Below, piece by piece: positions 54,538 to 63,770 of a stretch of 64,000 nt of DNA (its first letter is position 1; the number at the start of each line of letters is the position of its first letter). Origin of the DNA: Microbacterium maritypicum. Lineage in GTDB: Bacteria; Actinomycetota; Actinomycetes; Actinomycetales; Microbacteriaceae. The stretch spans positions 868,001-932,000 of the forward strand of contig NZ_CP168030.1 in the NCBI RefSeq assembly GCF_041529975.1, written 5' to 3'. The translations under genes were made by a program, and so were the position numbers. The notes under the pieces are model-generated. The model was not told where the DNA came from and did not search any database. It was given only the letters and a program-made list of their open reading frames with translations.

Positions 54538-55212
54538 TCAGTCGACGACGCGCATCAGCCGGTCGCGGGAACGCTCGATGTGCGTGCGCATCGACTCGGC
54601 GGCCGCGGACGGATCGCCGTCGGTGATGGCGCGGACGATGGCCGCGTGCTCGTCGACCGTGTCGGACACGTACGCGCCCGTGTAGGCGAGTCGGAACGTG
54701 TGCAGGTGGCAGTGCGTGCGCGCATACGCCTGGCGGACCGTCTCGTTCTGCGCCGATCGGAACACGAGATCGTGCAGTCGCACGTCATGGCGGGAGAGCA
54801 GGCGGTAGGCGTCCGCTTCGCCGACCGCGGTCCGCCCCGCCTCGACCTCGTGGGCGAGTTCCTCAAGGTCCGTGGCCGAGCGGCGTTCGGCGGCGCTCGC
54901 CGCGCTGCCCGGCTCCAGCAGCAGGCGCAGTTCGAAGAGTTCGGTCAGCCGCGTCCGGTCGAGCAGATCGGTCGTGCGGTACCCGCGCAAGGGGAGCTTC
55001 TCGACGAGCCCGTCCGACTCGAGTCGAGCGAGCGCCTCGCGCACGGGGGTCGGCGACACCTCGAACTGCCGGGCCAGCTCGCCGGCGTTGATGCGTGCGT
55101 CCGGCGGGAAGGTGCCGTCGAGGATCGACTGCTGGAGCGCGCCGTACACCTCGTCGCCGAGCATCGTGCGTGCACCGGGGGTGAAGGAGGGCAACTGACC
55201 GAGCGTAGACAT
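54538..55212 (-). CDS. GntR-family regulator (FCD domain)
   Basis: Regulator of 224 aa. Winged-helix HTH at about 20-85 (VYGALQQSILDGTFPPDARI, then LARQFEVSPTPVREALARLE and LPLRGYRTTDL); C-terminal FCD helical domain with the metal/ligand-binding residues in LSRHDVRLHDLVFRSAQN, HCHLHTFR and DEHAAIVRAI. FCD regulators sense sugar acids and similar acids. Divergent from the deoxysugar operon, with a palindrome in between. SD AAAGG. Confidence 0.93.
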   Translation of the reverse strand: MSTLGQLPSFTPGARTMLGDEVYGALQQSILDGTFPPDARINAGELARQFEVSPTPVREALARLESDGLVEKLPLRGYRTTDLLDRTRLTELFELRLLLEPGSAASAAERRSATDLEELAHEVEAGRTAVGEADAYRLLSRHDVRLHDLVFRSAQNETVRQAYARTHCHLHTFRLAYTGAYVSDTVDEHAAIVRAITDGDPSAAAESMRTHIERSRDRLMRVVD

Positions 55213-55224
55213 CCGACCTTTCCC

Positions 55225-55271
55225 TTGACATAGTGGCGGAGTGCAGCCATCATATCCTTTGAAAGATCAAA
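55225..55271 (+). promoter_or_regulatory. Promoter and GntR operator of deoxysugar operon
   Basis: TTGACA (55225-55230), 17 bp and CATCAT (55248-55253) form the promoter. The perfect dyad TTTGA-AAGA-TCAAA (55258-55271) covers the predicted start of transcription, the expected position for a repressor. A partner half-site TTTCAAA follows at 55279-55285. Binding by the adjacent GntR protein is inferred. Confidence 0.7.
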
Positions 55272-55311
55272 TACGATATTTCAAAAGGAACCCTTTCCTG
55301 GAGGCTCAAAG

Positions 55312-56376
55312 ATGCGCATCACACAGCACGTGCGGCTCGGCGCCGTCATCGCGGCAGCCGCCGCCCTCACCCTCGCGCTCGGCGCGTGCACCCCGCAGAA
55401 CGCCGATCCGGATGCCGGCGGCGACGGGGCCGGCGGGGATCTGTCCGACGTGCGCGTCGCCCTCGTTCCCGGCGGCGCCCACCCGTACTTCCAGCCCTGG
55501 ATCGAGGCCGGCGAGAAGGCGGCCAAGGACTTCAGCCTCGGCGAGGTCACGTTCAACGAGACCGCCGAGTGGGACCAGACCAAGCAGAACGATGTGATCA
55601 ACTCGCTCGTTGCCAACGGCTACAACGCGTTCGGCATCTTCGGCGTCTCCCCGACGGACATCAACGCGACCTTCAAGAAGCTCACCGATGCGGGGGTCGC
55701 GGTCGGATCCATCGCCTCCTGTCCGGCAGGCGACGAGAACCTCGCCGCGTTCTGCCTCTCGACCGACACCGAGGAAGCCGCCTACCAGGCTGCCGCTGCG
55801 GCCATAGAGGCGATCGGCGGCAAGGGCACGATCGTGCACATGACCGGCAACAACGTCGACTCCAACACGCAGCGTCGCATCGAAGGCGTCCAGCGCGCGA
55901 TCGACGAGACCGACGGCGCCGTGACCCTGCTCCAGACCATCACCGATGTCGACACCGACCTCGCGACCGCCCAGAAGGCGGCATCCGACCTCCTCGCGGC
56001 GAGCGGCTCCGAGATCAACGCGATCGTCACCACGGCCTACAACCCGGCCGTGGCGAGCGCTGAGGCGATCGCCGAATCCGGCCTCGAGATCCAGCTCGTC
56101 GCGATCGACGACGACGCCACCATCCTCGACGGCATCCGCGACGGCTCCGTCTACGGAACGGTCGCGCAGAACCCCGCCGGCCAGGCCTATGTGGGCAGCT
56201 GGGTGCTGGCGCAGCTCGCGAGCGGCACCTGCGAGATGGCCGACCCCGGAGTGATCGTCGACTCCGGCTCGTTCGTCGTCACGAAGGACAACGTCGACAC
56301 GTACGACGACGAGCGCGTCGCGTTCGCCGAGAAGGTGAAGAAGCAGTTCGACGACGAGCTGCTCACCTGCAAGTGA
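55312..56376 (+). CDS. Ribose-type sugar ABC substrate-binding lipoprotein
   Basis: Extracellular binding protein of 354 aa, periplasmic-binding-protein type 1 (RbsB/RhaS-like). Lipobox LALGAC near residue 25. The mature part begins VRVALVPGGAHPYFQPWIEAG, with INSLVANGYNAFGIF as the first sugar-binding crossover and GVQRAIDETDGAVTLLQTI in the second lobe. First gene of a seven-gene coupled operon. Confidence 0.94.
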   Translation: MRITQHVRLGAVIAAAAALTLALGACTPQNADPDAGGDGAGGDLSDVRVALVPGGAHPYFQPWIEAGEKAAKDFSLGEVTFNETAEWDQTKQNDVINSLVANGYNAFGIFGVSPTDINATFKKLTDAGVAVGSIASCPAGDENLAAFCLSTDTEEAAYQAAAAAIEAIGGKGTIVHMTGNNVDSNTQRRIEGVQRAIDETDGAVTLLQTITDVDTDLATAQKAASDLLAASGSEINAIVTTAYNPAVASAEAIAESGLEIQLVAIDDDATILDGIRDGSVYGTVAQNPAGQAYVGSWVLAQLASGTCEMADPGVIVDSGSFVVTKDNVDTYDDERVAFAEKVKKQFDDELLTCK

Positions 56377-56403
56377 TCTGACCCACACCAGGAGATGTAC
56401 CCG

Positions 56404-57495
56404 ATGGCCAGTACGATCACCGATGCTCGCGCGTTCCTCGTGGACGTCGCCGTCGAGACCGAACGCACGGATGCCGTGCAGAGCTTCGTGTCTCAGGAGA
56501 CGATCTTCGTCGAACTCACCACGAGCGATGGCCTGCACGGCCTCGGGTACTCCTACACGATCGGAACGGGAGGTCGCGCAGTGCTGTCGATGCTGCGCGA
56601 CCACCTGCTCCCGATCCTCGTCGGCCAGGAAGCCGACCGCATCGAGGCGGTCTGGTACCGCCTGTTCGCCTCGACCCGCGCGACGACGACCGGGGCCATC
56701 ACCTCGCTCGCACTGGCTGCCGTCGACACGGCGCTGTGGGACATCGCCTCGCGCAGAGCGGGACTCCCGTTGTGGCGCCTCGCGGGAGGGTTCCGTCGTG
56801 ACATCCCCCTCTACGACACGGAGGGTGGGTGGCTGCACCTCGACACCGACGAGCTGGTGGCCGGAGCGCTCGCCTCGAAGGACGCCGGACTCAAAGGCGT
56901 GAAGGTCAAAATCGGCAAGCCGAGCGGACAGGAGGATCGCGAGCGACTGACGGCCGTTCGTGAGGCCGTCGGCTCGCACTTCGACATCATGGTCGACGCC
57001 AACCAATCGATGACCTCCGCCGAGGCCATCCGCCGTGCGCGGCTGTTCGACGGACTCGACCTCGGCTGGATCGAGGAGCCCCTGCCCGCCGATGACATCG
57101 AGGGGCATGCCAGGCTCGCGGCATCGACCTCGACACCGATCGCGGTGGGGGAGTCGATGTACTCGATCGCGCAGTTCCGCGAGTATCTCGACCGCGGCGC
57201 CGCGGGAATCGTCCAGGTGGACGTCGCCCGCATCGGCGGCATCACCCCTTGGCTGAAGGTCGCGCACCTCGCCGAGTCGTTCAACGTGCACGTGTGCCCG
57301 CACTTCCTCATGGAGCTGCACGTGAGCCTGGTCGCCGCAGTCCCGAACGGACGCTACGTCGAGCACATCCCGCAGCTGCGCGCGATCACCCGGACCGGCA
57401 TGACCATCGAAGACGGCCGCGCCCTCGCCCCCGAGACGCTCGGTCTCGGGATCGATTGGGATCGCGACGCCATGGACGATCGGATCGTGCTCTGA
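56404..57495 (+). CDS. Enolase-superfamily sugar-acid dehydratase
   Basis: Mandelate racemase/muconate lactonizing enzyme family protein of 363 aa. Catalytic VKVKIGKPSG (KxK), metal ligands in IMVDANQSM, LGWIEEPL and IAVGESMY, and a His in VCPHFLMELH. With an aldo/keto reductase and a rhamnose-type mutarotase in the same operon, dehydration of L-fuconate, L-rhamnonate or a related aldonate is most likely. ATG 56404 is preferred to 56395, which directly abuts the AGGAG. Confidence 0.9.
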   Translation: MASTITDARAFLVDVAVETERTDAVQSFVSQETIFVELTTSDGLHGLGYSYTIGTGGRAVLSMLRDHLLPILVGQEADRIEAVWYRLFASTRATTTGAITSLALAAVDTALWDIASRRAGLPLWRLAGGFRRDIPLYDTEGGWLHLDTDELVAGALASKDAGLKGVKVKIGKPSGQEDRERLTAVREAVGSHFDIMVDANQSMTSAEAIRRARLFDGLDLGWIEEPLPADDIEGHARLAASTSTPIAVGESMYSIAQFREYLDRGAAGIVQVDVARIGGITPWLKVAHLAESFNVHVCPHFLMELHVSLVAAVPNGRYVEHIPQLRAITRTGMTIEDGRALAPETLGLGIDWDRDAMDDRIVL

Positions 57496-58574
57496 TGTCG
57501 CGTCTGGGCGCTGCCGCACGCGCCGAGCTCCGCTCACCGCGCGCGCTCCTCGTCGTCCTGATCGTCGTCCTGGTCACGACCCTGGCCATCCTCAAGCCGG
57601 CGTTCCTCAACGGCCCCTTCGTCATCGCGCCGCTGCTCACGACGATCGCGATCTTCACGGTCGTCGGGCTCGCACAGATGGTCGTGCTCTCGATCGGCCA
57701 CATGAACCTCGCTGTGGGACAGCTCGCGGGGATCGGAGCGCTCGTCACCGGTGCCGCGTTCGAGAACTTCGGCCTGCCGCTCCTCGCCGGGCTCGCTCTC
57801 GGGGTGCTCGCCAGTACGGCGCTCGGCGCGCTCGCCGGATGGATCATCGCCAAGACCGGAGTGAACTCCTTCATCGTGACTCTCGCGATGAGCTTCACGC
57901 TGCTGGGGCTGATCCCCACGCTGTACAAGTCGTGGAGCACCGGCCAGGCGTTCACGGTCTCGCCCGCCGGGTTCGAGACCATCGGTCGCGGCACCTTCGC
58001 CGACGTCTGCATGTTCGGCTACTGCGGCTCGAACGCCGTGCCGCTCATGGTCCTGCCCGCCCTCGGCTGCATGGCCGTGATCTGGTACTTCTACACCTGC
58101 ACCCGCAGCGGACGCGAAGTCCTGATGACCGGCAGCAGTGTGAAGGCCGCGGAGCTCTCCGGCATCCCCACCGCGAGCCGGACCATCCTCGCGCATGCCC
58201 TCTCCGGGCTGCTCGCGGCGATCGCCGGGTTCTTGCTCGCCGCGAGCACGGGGTCGTTCACCCCCGCCATCGGCAGCGAGTTCATGCTCTCCTCGTTCCT
58301 CGGACCGATCCTCGGCGGCACGCGGCTCGCCGGCGGCCTGGTCTCGATCGTCGGCACCGCGCTCGGCATCACGCTGACCTCGGTGATCCGCAAGGGGCTC
58401 GAGCTGTTCGGGGTCGGGCTCGAGACGCTCAACGTCCTGCTCGGCGTCATCCTCCTGGCGGCACTCGCCACGGACCGGCTGCGGCTGCTCTTCGCGCGAC
58501 GCCGTCCCGCCGCAGCGACGGAGTCCGCCGCGACGCTCGCCGTCGAACTCGAAGAGGCGGAGGCCCACCGATGA
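57495..58574 (+). CDS. Ribose-type sugar ABC permease 1
   Basis: RbsC-family membrane subunit of 359 aa with about ten helices. VVGLAQMVVLSIGHMNLAVG, TGVNSFIVTLAMSFTLLG and LGPILGGTRLAGG are family landmarks. ATG overlaps the dehydratase stop by one base (TGATG). It has a C-terminal Ala/Glu-rich tail. Works as a heterodimer with the next gene product. Confidence 0.93.
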   Translation: MSRLGAAARAELRSPRALLVVLIVVLVTTLAILKPAFLNGPFVIAPLLTTIAIFTVVGLAQMVVLSIGHMNLAVGQLAGIGALVTGAAFENFGLPLLAGLALGVLASTALGALAGWIIAKTGVNSFIVTLAMSFTLLGLIPTLYKSWSTGQAFTVSPAGFETIGRGTFADVCMFGYCGSNAVPLMVLPALGCMAVIWYFYTCTRSGREVLMTGSSVKAAELSGIPTASRTILAHALSGLLAAIAGFLLAASTGSFTPAIGSEFMLSSFLGPILGGTRLAGGLVSIVGTALGITLTSVIRKGLELFGVGLETLNVLLGVILLAALATDRLRLLFARRRPAAATESAATLAVELEEAEAHR

Positions 58575-59575
58575 AACGCATGATCAGCGCGAACAACCTC
58601 CTGCTGGTCGGGATCGTCGTGGTCGGAGCAGCCGTGCTGGGCATGGCGACGTCGGGACAGTTCTTCGGCCCGGTGTCGATGACGAGCTTCTTCCGGTTCG
58701 TCAGCGTGCCGATCCTGATCGGGCTCGCCCAGATGATCACGCTCTGCGTCGGGCAGCTCAACCTCGCGGTCGGTGCCATAGGCGGTGTCGCGGCCTGCTT
58801 CACCGGCGTGATCGTCACCTCCTGGGGCGTCCCCCCATGGATCGGTGCCCTCGTCGCCGTGCTCACCGGCGCCGTCCTCGGCCTCGTCAACGGCCTGCTG
58901 GTCGTCGGGACCAGGATCAACGGCTTCATCGTGACTCTCGCGATGTCGCAGATCCTGATCGGTGTGCAGTACGCCCTCGTGGGCACCCGTACGATCGAGC
59001 GCAAGGCCTGGCCCGAGCTCGCCGCCTTCGGGCGGTCGGAGATCCTGGGCATCCCCACGATCTTCCTGATGACGCTCGTGGTCGCCGTGATCGTCGCCCT
59101 CTACTTCGCACAGACGGTGTCGGGACGCAAGCTCCTGGCCAGCGGGGGCAACGCCTCGGCCGCGCAGCTCGCGGGAATCTCGACCGACCGGGCTCTCATC
59201 GTGGCCCACACGCTCTCCGGACTCCTCTGCGGCGTCGCCGCGATGGTGAGCATCTCGTTCCTCCCCGGCGTGAACACGACCGTCGGCGGCGACTGGCTGC
59301 TGCCGAGCTTCGCCGCACCGATCATCGGCGGCGTCGCGCTTGCCGGAGGGACCGTGGCCGTCCTCGGCACGGTGCTCGCGGCGATGGTCGTGCGGCTCGT
59401 GGATGCCGCCAGCCCGATCTTCCGCTTCGATGCCGAGGTCGTGAACTTCGTCGTCGGTGCGGTGGTGCTGGGTACCGTGGCTCTCGGCAAGCTGCGCGAG
59501 GTGCAGGCGTCTCGACATGCCAGCAGGATCAGATCGTTGCGAGCGGAAGCCGCACTGGCGGAGGTGAAGCGATGA
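58571..59575 (+). CDS. Ribose-type sugar ABC permease 2
   Basis: Second RbsC-family subunit of 334 aa: GLAQMITLCVGQLNLAVGAI, RINGFIVTLAMSQILIG and FAAPIIGGVALAGGTVAVLG. ATGA overlaps at both ends couple it to the first permease and to the ATPase. Confidence 0.93.
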   Translation: MKRMISANNLLLVGIVVVGAAVLGMATSGQFFGPVSMTSFFRFVSVPILIGLAQMITLCVGQLNLAVGAIGGVAACFTGVIVTSWGVPPWIGALVAVLTGAVLGLVNGLLVVGTRINGFIVTLAMSQILIGVQYALVGTRTIERKAWPELAAFGRSEILGIPTIFLMTLVVAVIVALYFAQTVSGRKLLASGGNASAAQLAGISTDRALIVAHTLSGLLCGVAAMVSISFLPGVNTTVGGDWLLPSFAAPIIGGVALAGGTVAVLGTVLAAMVVRLVDAASPIFRFDAEVVNFVVGAVVLGTVALGKLREVQASRHASRIRSLRAEAALAEVKR

Positions 59576-61092
59576 CCGTCGCACTGGAAGTCCGGAATCT
59601 GCGCAAGACGTTCCCTGGCGTGACCGCGCTCGCCGACGCGAACCTGACCCTCGAGGCCGGCTCGGTGCACGCGCTCATGGGCGAGAACGGTGCGGGCAAG
59701 TCGACGCTCATCAAGATCGTGACCGGTGTGCAGGGCGCTGACTCCGGGAGCCTGATCCTGGGCGGTGAGGAGATCTCGTTCTCGAACCCGCTGGAGGCGA
59801 TGGCGGCCGGCATCGGTGTCGTGCATCAGGAGCGCAACGTCGTCCGCGAGTTCACCGTGGGGGAGAACATCGCCCTCTCCGCGATGCCCCGCCGTGCGGG
59901 CGCGGTCGACTGGCGGCAGGTGTGGCGCGAGTCGAAGCGCTGCCTGGACATGCTCGACCTCGACATCGATCCCCGCACGCCCATGCGTGAGCTCTCGGCC
60001 GCGCAGATCCAGCTCGTGGAGATCGCCCGCGGCCTGTACCGCAGCGCCAAGGTGCTCCTGCTCGACGAACCGACCGCCTCACTCAGCAACGACGAGGCCG
60101 ACCGGCTCTACAAAGTGGTGCGCCAGCTCAGCGCCGAGGGCACCGCCGTCGTCCTCGTCAGCCACAAGCTCGACGAGGTGTTCGCGCACTGCGATGCGAT
60201 CACGGTGCTCCGCGACGGCAGCACCGTCATGCCCTCGCAGCCGATCGCGGACACGACCCATGACGAGGTCGTCGCGCGGATGGTCGGCCGCACGCTCGCC
60301 GATCTGGAGGTCGAGGAGCGCGAGGTCGACCGCACCGTCACGCCCGCGCTCGAGCTGACGGATGTCAGCACCGCCGCCGGGCATCGCCGCATCTCGCTCG
60401 CGGTTCATCCGGGAGAGGTGCTCGGGATGTACGGGCTCGTCGGCGCCGGCCGCACCGAGCTCGCGCGAGCCATCCTCGGACTCGACCGAGTCGTCGGGGG
60501 AGAGGTGAAGGTCGACGGCAGATCGGTGCGGATCCGCTCCGTGCGCGATGCCCTGCGCCGTTTCCGCATCGGCTACGTCACCGAGAACCGCAAGGAGGAG
60601 GGAGTCTTCCTCCTGCAGCCGATCACGCGCAACGTCGCCGTCACCATCTGGTCGGAGATCTCGAAGGTCCTCGGATTCGTCCCCGGGCGCACGGAGCGCG
60701 ACGCGGTGCAGACCCACGTCGACGCCCTGGACATCAGGATCAGCTCGCAGGATCAGCTCGCCGGACAGCTCTCCGGAGGCAACCAGCAGAAGGTCTCTCT
60801 GGCCAAGTGGCTCGCCGCGCGGACCCGTGTGCTCATCATCGACGAGCCGACGGTCGGGATCGACGTGCGCACCAAGCGCGCGTTCTACGAACTCATCTGG
60901 CGGCTCGCCGACGACGGCATGGCGATCCTGCTCATCTCGAGCGACCTCGCCGAGATGGTGACTCTCGCCGACCGCATCGTCGTCATGGACCAATTCATCG
61001 TGCGCGGCGTCGTCGAGAACACGCACGATTACCAACCGATGAGCGCGGCCGTGATGAGTCACATCCACGGATCGTCGGTGGAGGCCTCATGA
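59572..61092 (+). CDS. Ribose-type sugar ABC ATPase (RbsA/MglA family)
   Basis: Tandem NBD protein of 506 aa. NBD1: ALMGENGAGKSTLIKI, MRELSAAQIQLVEIARG, VLLLDEPTASLSNDEADRL. NBD2 has the degenerate first half usual in this family (GLVGAGRTELARAI without the P-loop lysine) and an intact QLSGGNQQKVSLAKW, VLIIDEPTVGIDV. Coupled to both neighbours by ATGA overlaps. Confidence 0.95.
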   Translation: MTVALEVRNLRKTFPGVTALADANLTLEAGSVHALMGENGAGKSTLIKIVTGVQGADSGSLILGGEEISFSNPLEAMAAGIGVVHQERNVVREFTVGENIALSAMPRRAGAVDWRQVWRESKRCLDMLDLDIDPRTPMRELSAAQIQLVEIARGLYRSAKVLLLDEPTASLSNDEADRLYKVVRQLSAEGTAVVLVSHKLDEVFAHCDAITVLRDGSTVMPSQPIADTTHDEVVARMVGRTLADLEVEEREVDRTVTPALELTDVSTAAGHRRISLAVHPGEVLGMYGLVGAGRTELARAILGLDRVVGGEVKVDGRSVRIRSVRDALRRFRIGYVTENRKEEGVFLLQPITRNVAVTIWSEISKVLGFVPGRTERDAVQTHVDALDIRISSQDQLAGQLSGGNQQKVSLAKWLAARTRVLIIDEPTVGIDVRTKRAFYELIWRLADDGMAILLISSDLAEMVTLADRIVVMDQFIVRGVVENTHDYQPMSAAVMSHIHGSSVEAS

Positions 61093-62072
61093 TCCCCGTT
61101 CGCACGCATCGCGGGCTCGACGTCAGCATCCTCGGCATGGGATGCGCCCAGCTCGGCAATCTGGGCAGCGTGATGACCGACGAGGAGGCGGAAGCGTCGG
61201 TGCACGCGGCCTGGGACGCCGGCATCCGCTACTTCGACACGGCGCCCCACTACGGACTCGGGCTCTCGGAGCGCCGACTCGGCCGCGCGCTCGCCGCGTA
61301 TCCGCGGGACGAGTACGTGCTCTCCACGAAAGTCGGGCGATTACTCGTCCCGAGCCCGGAGACGGCTCACCTGCGGGACATGGCCAACCTCTTCGACGTG
61401 CCGTCCGACGTGCGTCGCGTCTACGACCTCAGCCGCGACGGCGTGCTGCGGTCGCTCGAGGCGAGCCTGGACCGGCTCGGAGTCGACCGGGTGGACGTCG
61501 TGTACATGCACGACCCGGACGACCACTTCGACGCCGCCAGGACCACCGGTGCGCAGACGCTGTCGGCGCTGCGCGACGAGGGCGTGATCGGAGCGTACGG
61601 CGCCGGGATGAACCAGGCCGGGATGCTCGCCGACCTGATCGAGCAGACCGACGCGGACATCGTGATGTGCGCCGGCCGGCTCACACTCCTCGAGCAGGCC
61701 GCCAGTCTGCGGATGCTGCGGCTCGCGCGCGAGCGTGGTGTCGCGGTGGTCGCCGCCGCCGTCTACAACTCGGGACTCCTCGCCCGTGACAGCGTGCCCG
61801 ACCGGGTCAGCTACGACTACGCCGATGCGCCCCAGGACGTGGTGGAGCGGGCGCGCGAGCTCGAGCGCATCTGCCGCGCGCATGGCGGGACGCTGCCGTC
61901 GGCAGCCGTGCAGTATCCGCTGCGGATGCCGCAGGTGGTCTCGGCCGTCGTGGGGATGCACGGGGTGCAGCAGGTGACGGAGGCCGTCGCCCGCGCGACG
62001 GCGAGCATTCCGGAGTCGCTGTGGAACGCATTGGAGCACGCCGGGCATGTCCTGTCACCGGAATCGATCTGA
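61089..62072 (+). CDS. Aldo/keto reductase, sugar dehydrogenase type
   Basis: NADP-dependent TIM-barrel oxidoreductase of 327 aa. The tetrad is visible: Asp and Tyr in YFDTAPHYGLGLSERRLG, Lys in VLSTKVGRLL, His in VYMHDPDDH. This subgroup resembles D-threo-aldose 1-dehydrogenases (L-fucose dehydrogenase), which oxidise a sugar at C1 to its lactone. That fits the mutarotase downstream and the aldonate dehydratase upstream. Confidence 0.9.
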   Translation: MIPVRTHRGLDVSILGMGCAQLGNLGSVMTDEEAEASVHAAWDAGIRYFDTAPHYGLGLSERRLGRALAAYPRDEYVLSTKVGRLLVPSPETAHLRDMANLFDVPSDVRRVYDLSRDGVLRSLEASLDRLGVDRVDVVYMHDPDDHFDAARTTGAQTLSALRDEGVIGAYGAGMNQAGMLADLIEQTDADIVMCAGRLTLLEQAASLRMLRLARERGVAVVAAAVYNSGLLARDSVPDRVSYDYADAPQDVVERARELERICRAHGGTLPSAAVQYPLRMPQVVSAVVGMHGVQQVTEAVARATASIPESLWNALEHAGHVLSPESI

Positions 62073-62088
62073 GCGCGGAGGGGACCAC

Positions 62089-62424
62089 ATGCGCATCGCC
62101 CTGCATTCGATCATCGCCGAGGGCGCGGTCGACGACTACCGAGCCCACCACGCCCGGATCCCCGACGCGCTGCGCGACCTCTTCGGCGTCGCGGGCATCC
62201 ACGACTGGACGATCTGGCGCTCCGGGCGACACCTCTTCCACTTGGTCGAATGCGCCGACTTCGAGGCCGCGATGCGCGTCGTCGAGGCCTCGCCGGTGAA
62301 CGACGCGTGGCAGGCCGACATCGGCCGGTTCGTCGAAGGCTTCCACGGTGCTGATGGCGAGGACGGCTTCACCCCGATCGAGCAGGTGTGGGCGCTGTCG
62401 GTGCAGCGCGGCACCGACGCGTGA
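62089..62424 (+). CDS. L-rhamnose mutarotase family protein
   Basis: Small alpha/beta-barrel protein of 111 aa (RhaM/DUF718 family), interconverting sugar anomers. Landmarks: MRIALHSIIAEGAVDDYRAH, HDWTIWRSGRHLFHLVECAD and VNDAWQADIGRFVEGF. Start chosen at ATG 62089 because GGAGGGG precedes it. Last gene of the deoxysugar operon; the anomer specificity suggests L-rhamnose, L-fucose or a related 6-deoxyhexose. Confidence 0.88.
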   Translation: MRIALHSIIAEGAVDDYRAHHARIPDALRDLFGVAGIHDWTIWRSGRHLFHLVECADFEAAMRVVEASPVNDAWQADIGRFVEGFHGADGEDGFTPIEQVWALSVQRGTDA

Positions 62425-62431
62425 CGCGCGG

Positions 62432-63259
62432 TCAGGCCGGACGTGTCTCGCTGAAGTCCGGGCGGGTGTCGCCGACGCGGCCGCGGATGAAGAAGATCGT
62501 CACGAAGCCGGCGACGACCACCACGATGTTGCCGAGACCGGCGAAGCCCGTGAGCGCGCCCTCCGCCGGGTAGGCGGTCTGCAGGAAGATGCTCGGGTCG
62601 GTGCTCGCGTGCAGCAGGATCGGCGCGATGATCGTTCCGGTCACGCGGAGCGCGAGGTACATCAGGATGCCGAAGGCGAAGGTGTAGACCAGCTGGAACC
62701 CGGTCGCGAGGAGGTTCTGCCCGTTGAGCAGGTTGCCCGCGTGCAGTCCCGCGAAGAGGGCGGCCGAGACCACGGCCACCACGACCTCGCGGTGGCCCGC
62801 CTTGCGCATCAGGTTCACGACCAGGCCGCGAGTGAGCACCTCCTCGGTGAAGCCGATCAGGAGTCCGGCCAGGAGCCACGTCAGCACGACGTCGAAGCCC
62901 GCCTTGCCGTAGTCGATCGTCGCGAAGCGGAGGATGTTGAACAGCAGCACCACAACGATGGCGATCCACATCCAGCCTCGGCCGCGGATCGGCTGCCGGC
63001 CGAAGACCTCGCGCCACCACCCGACCGAGAGGGTGAAGGCGGCGAGGATGACGGCCCCGACGAGTTCGGGCAGGACGTAGAACACGGCGAGGCCCGCCGC
63101 GCTGCTCGGTTCCTGGATGTTCAGCGCGAGCGGAGTGAACGACAGCGAGAGCAGCTGGAAGAGGACGAAGTACGCGGCCGTGAGGAGGAGCGCTCGCCAC
63201 CATCCGCCCTTTTCCCAGAACCTCTTCCAGAACGTGGCGGTGGGTGCGGGAGAGGTCAT
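62432..63259 (-). CDS. CPBP-family intramembrane protease
   Basis: Membrane protein of 275 aa with about eight helices. The three CPBP/Abi motifs are intact: FTEEVLTRG (paired Glu), ALFAGLHAGN (FxxxH) and LLHASTD. Such glutamic proteases process prenylated or membrane peptides and occur near bacteriocin or exporter genes; here no substrate is evident. Converges on the mutarotase gene 7 nt away. Confidence 0.9.
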   Translation of the reverse strand: MTSPAPTATFWKRFWEKGGWWRALLLTAAYFVLFQLLSLSFTPLALNIQEPSSAAGLAVFYVLPELVGAVILAAFTLSVGWWREVFGRQPIRGRGWMWIAIVVVLLFNILRFATIDYGKAGFDVVLTWLLAGLLIGFTEEVLTRGLVVNLMRKAGHREVVVAVVSAALFAGLHAGNLLNGQNLLATGFQLVYTFAFGILMYLALRVTGTIIAPILLHASTDPSIFLQTAYPAEGALTGFAGLGNIVVVVAGFVTIFFIRGRVGDTRPDFSETRPA

Positions 63260-63349
63260 GAGGACTCCAGGCGGTGGGGGAGGGCCGGCGTGTTCACGTC
63301 AGCTTTGCGCAGGCCGGCGCTGTGCGTCCAGCGGAGGCATCTCGGCGTG

Positions 63350-63658
63350 TCAGCGAGGAGCGCTCCGACCCGCACCCCGGTTGCGCGTCGGTGGGAGGTG
63401 CGGGATCGGGATCGGCCGCGTCGCCCGAGAGGCGTCCTGGAACCTCCGGACGGCGTCGAGCACGTCCTCTGCGGAGCTGTACCGCAGGGCGAGGGGGAGG
63501 TCGCGTCGCCACAGGACCTCGAACTCCGTCGGCGCGTCTTCGAAGATCGTGCAGACCACTCGGCGGTGATCGCCCTCCGGGTAGTGCAGATCATGGATCG
63601 CCCAGTCGGTGTCGCCGACGCGCGCCAGGGCGAACCTGCGGTCCGGGTCGTGCTCCAT
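63350..63658 (-). CDS. Small protein of unknown function
   Basis: Soluble protein of 102 aa: acidic N-terminus, then DTDWAIHDLHYPEGDHRRVVCTI and a helix YSSAEDVLDAVRRFQDAS. A short beta-sheet-plus-helix fold is likely. ATG 63658 is chosen because AGGAG lies close upstream; the frame could extend 27 codons further without support. No family recognised. Confidence 0.7.
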   Translation of the reverse strand: MEHDPDRRFALARVGDTDWAIHDLHYPEGDHRRVVCTIFEDAPTEFEVLWRRDLPLALRYSSAEDVLDAVRRFQDASRATRPIPIPHLPPTRNRGAGRSAPR

Positions 63659-63728
63659 CGTTCTCCTGCCTGTCCCCACGATGAAGGATGACCGCTCGCT
63701 TCGCGGAAAGGGAGGGGCTTGACACCGT

Positions 63729-63764
63729 CGCGCCCTCACCCTTCATCGGAAGGGTGAGGGCGCG
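63729..63764. terminator. Terminator after MFS exporter (minus strand)
   Basis: 15-bp stem CGCGCCCTCACCCTT / AAGGGTGAGGGCGCG with a 6-nt loop, just after the stop codon of the exporter at 63771. Confidence 0.88.
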
Positions 63765-63770
63765 AGGATG

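Noticed and set aside
57534..58568. Long charged open frames antisense to the sugar permease and dehydratase genes
   Set aside because: They mirror hydrophobic coding sequence in a high-GC gene, overlap several coupled genes completely and lack start signals.
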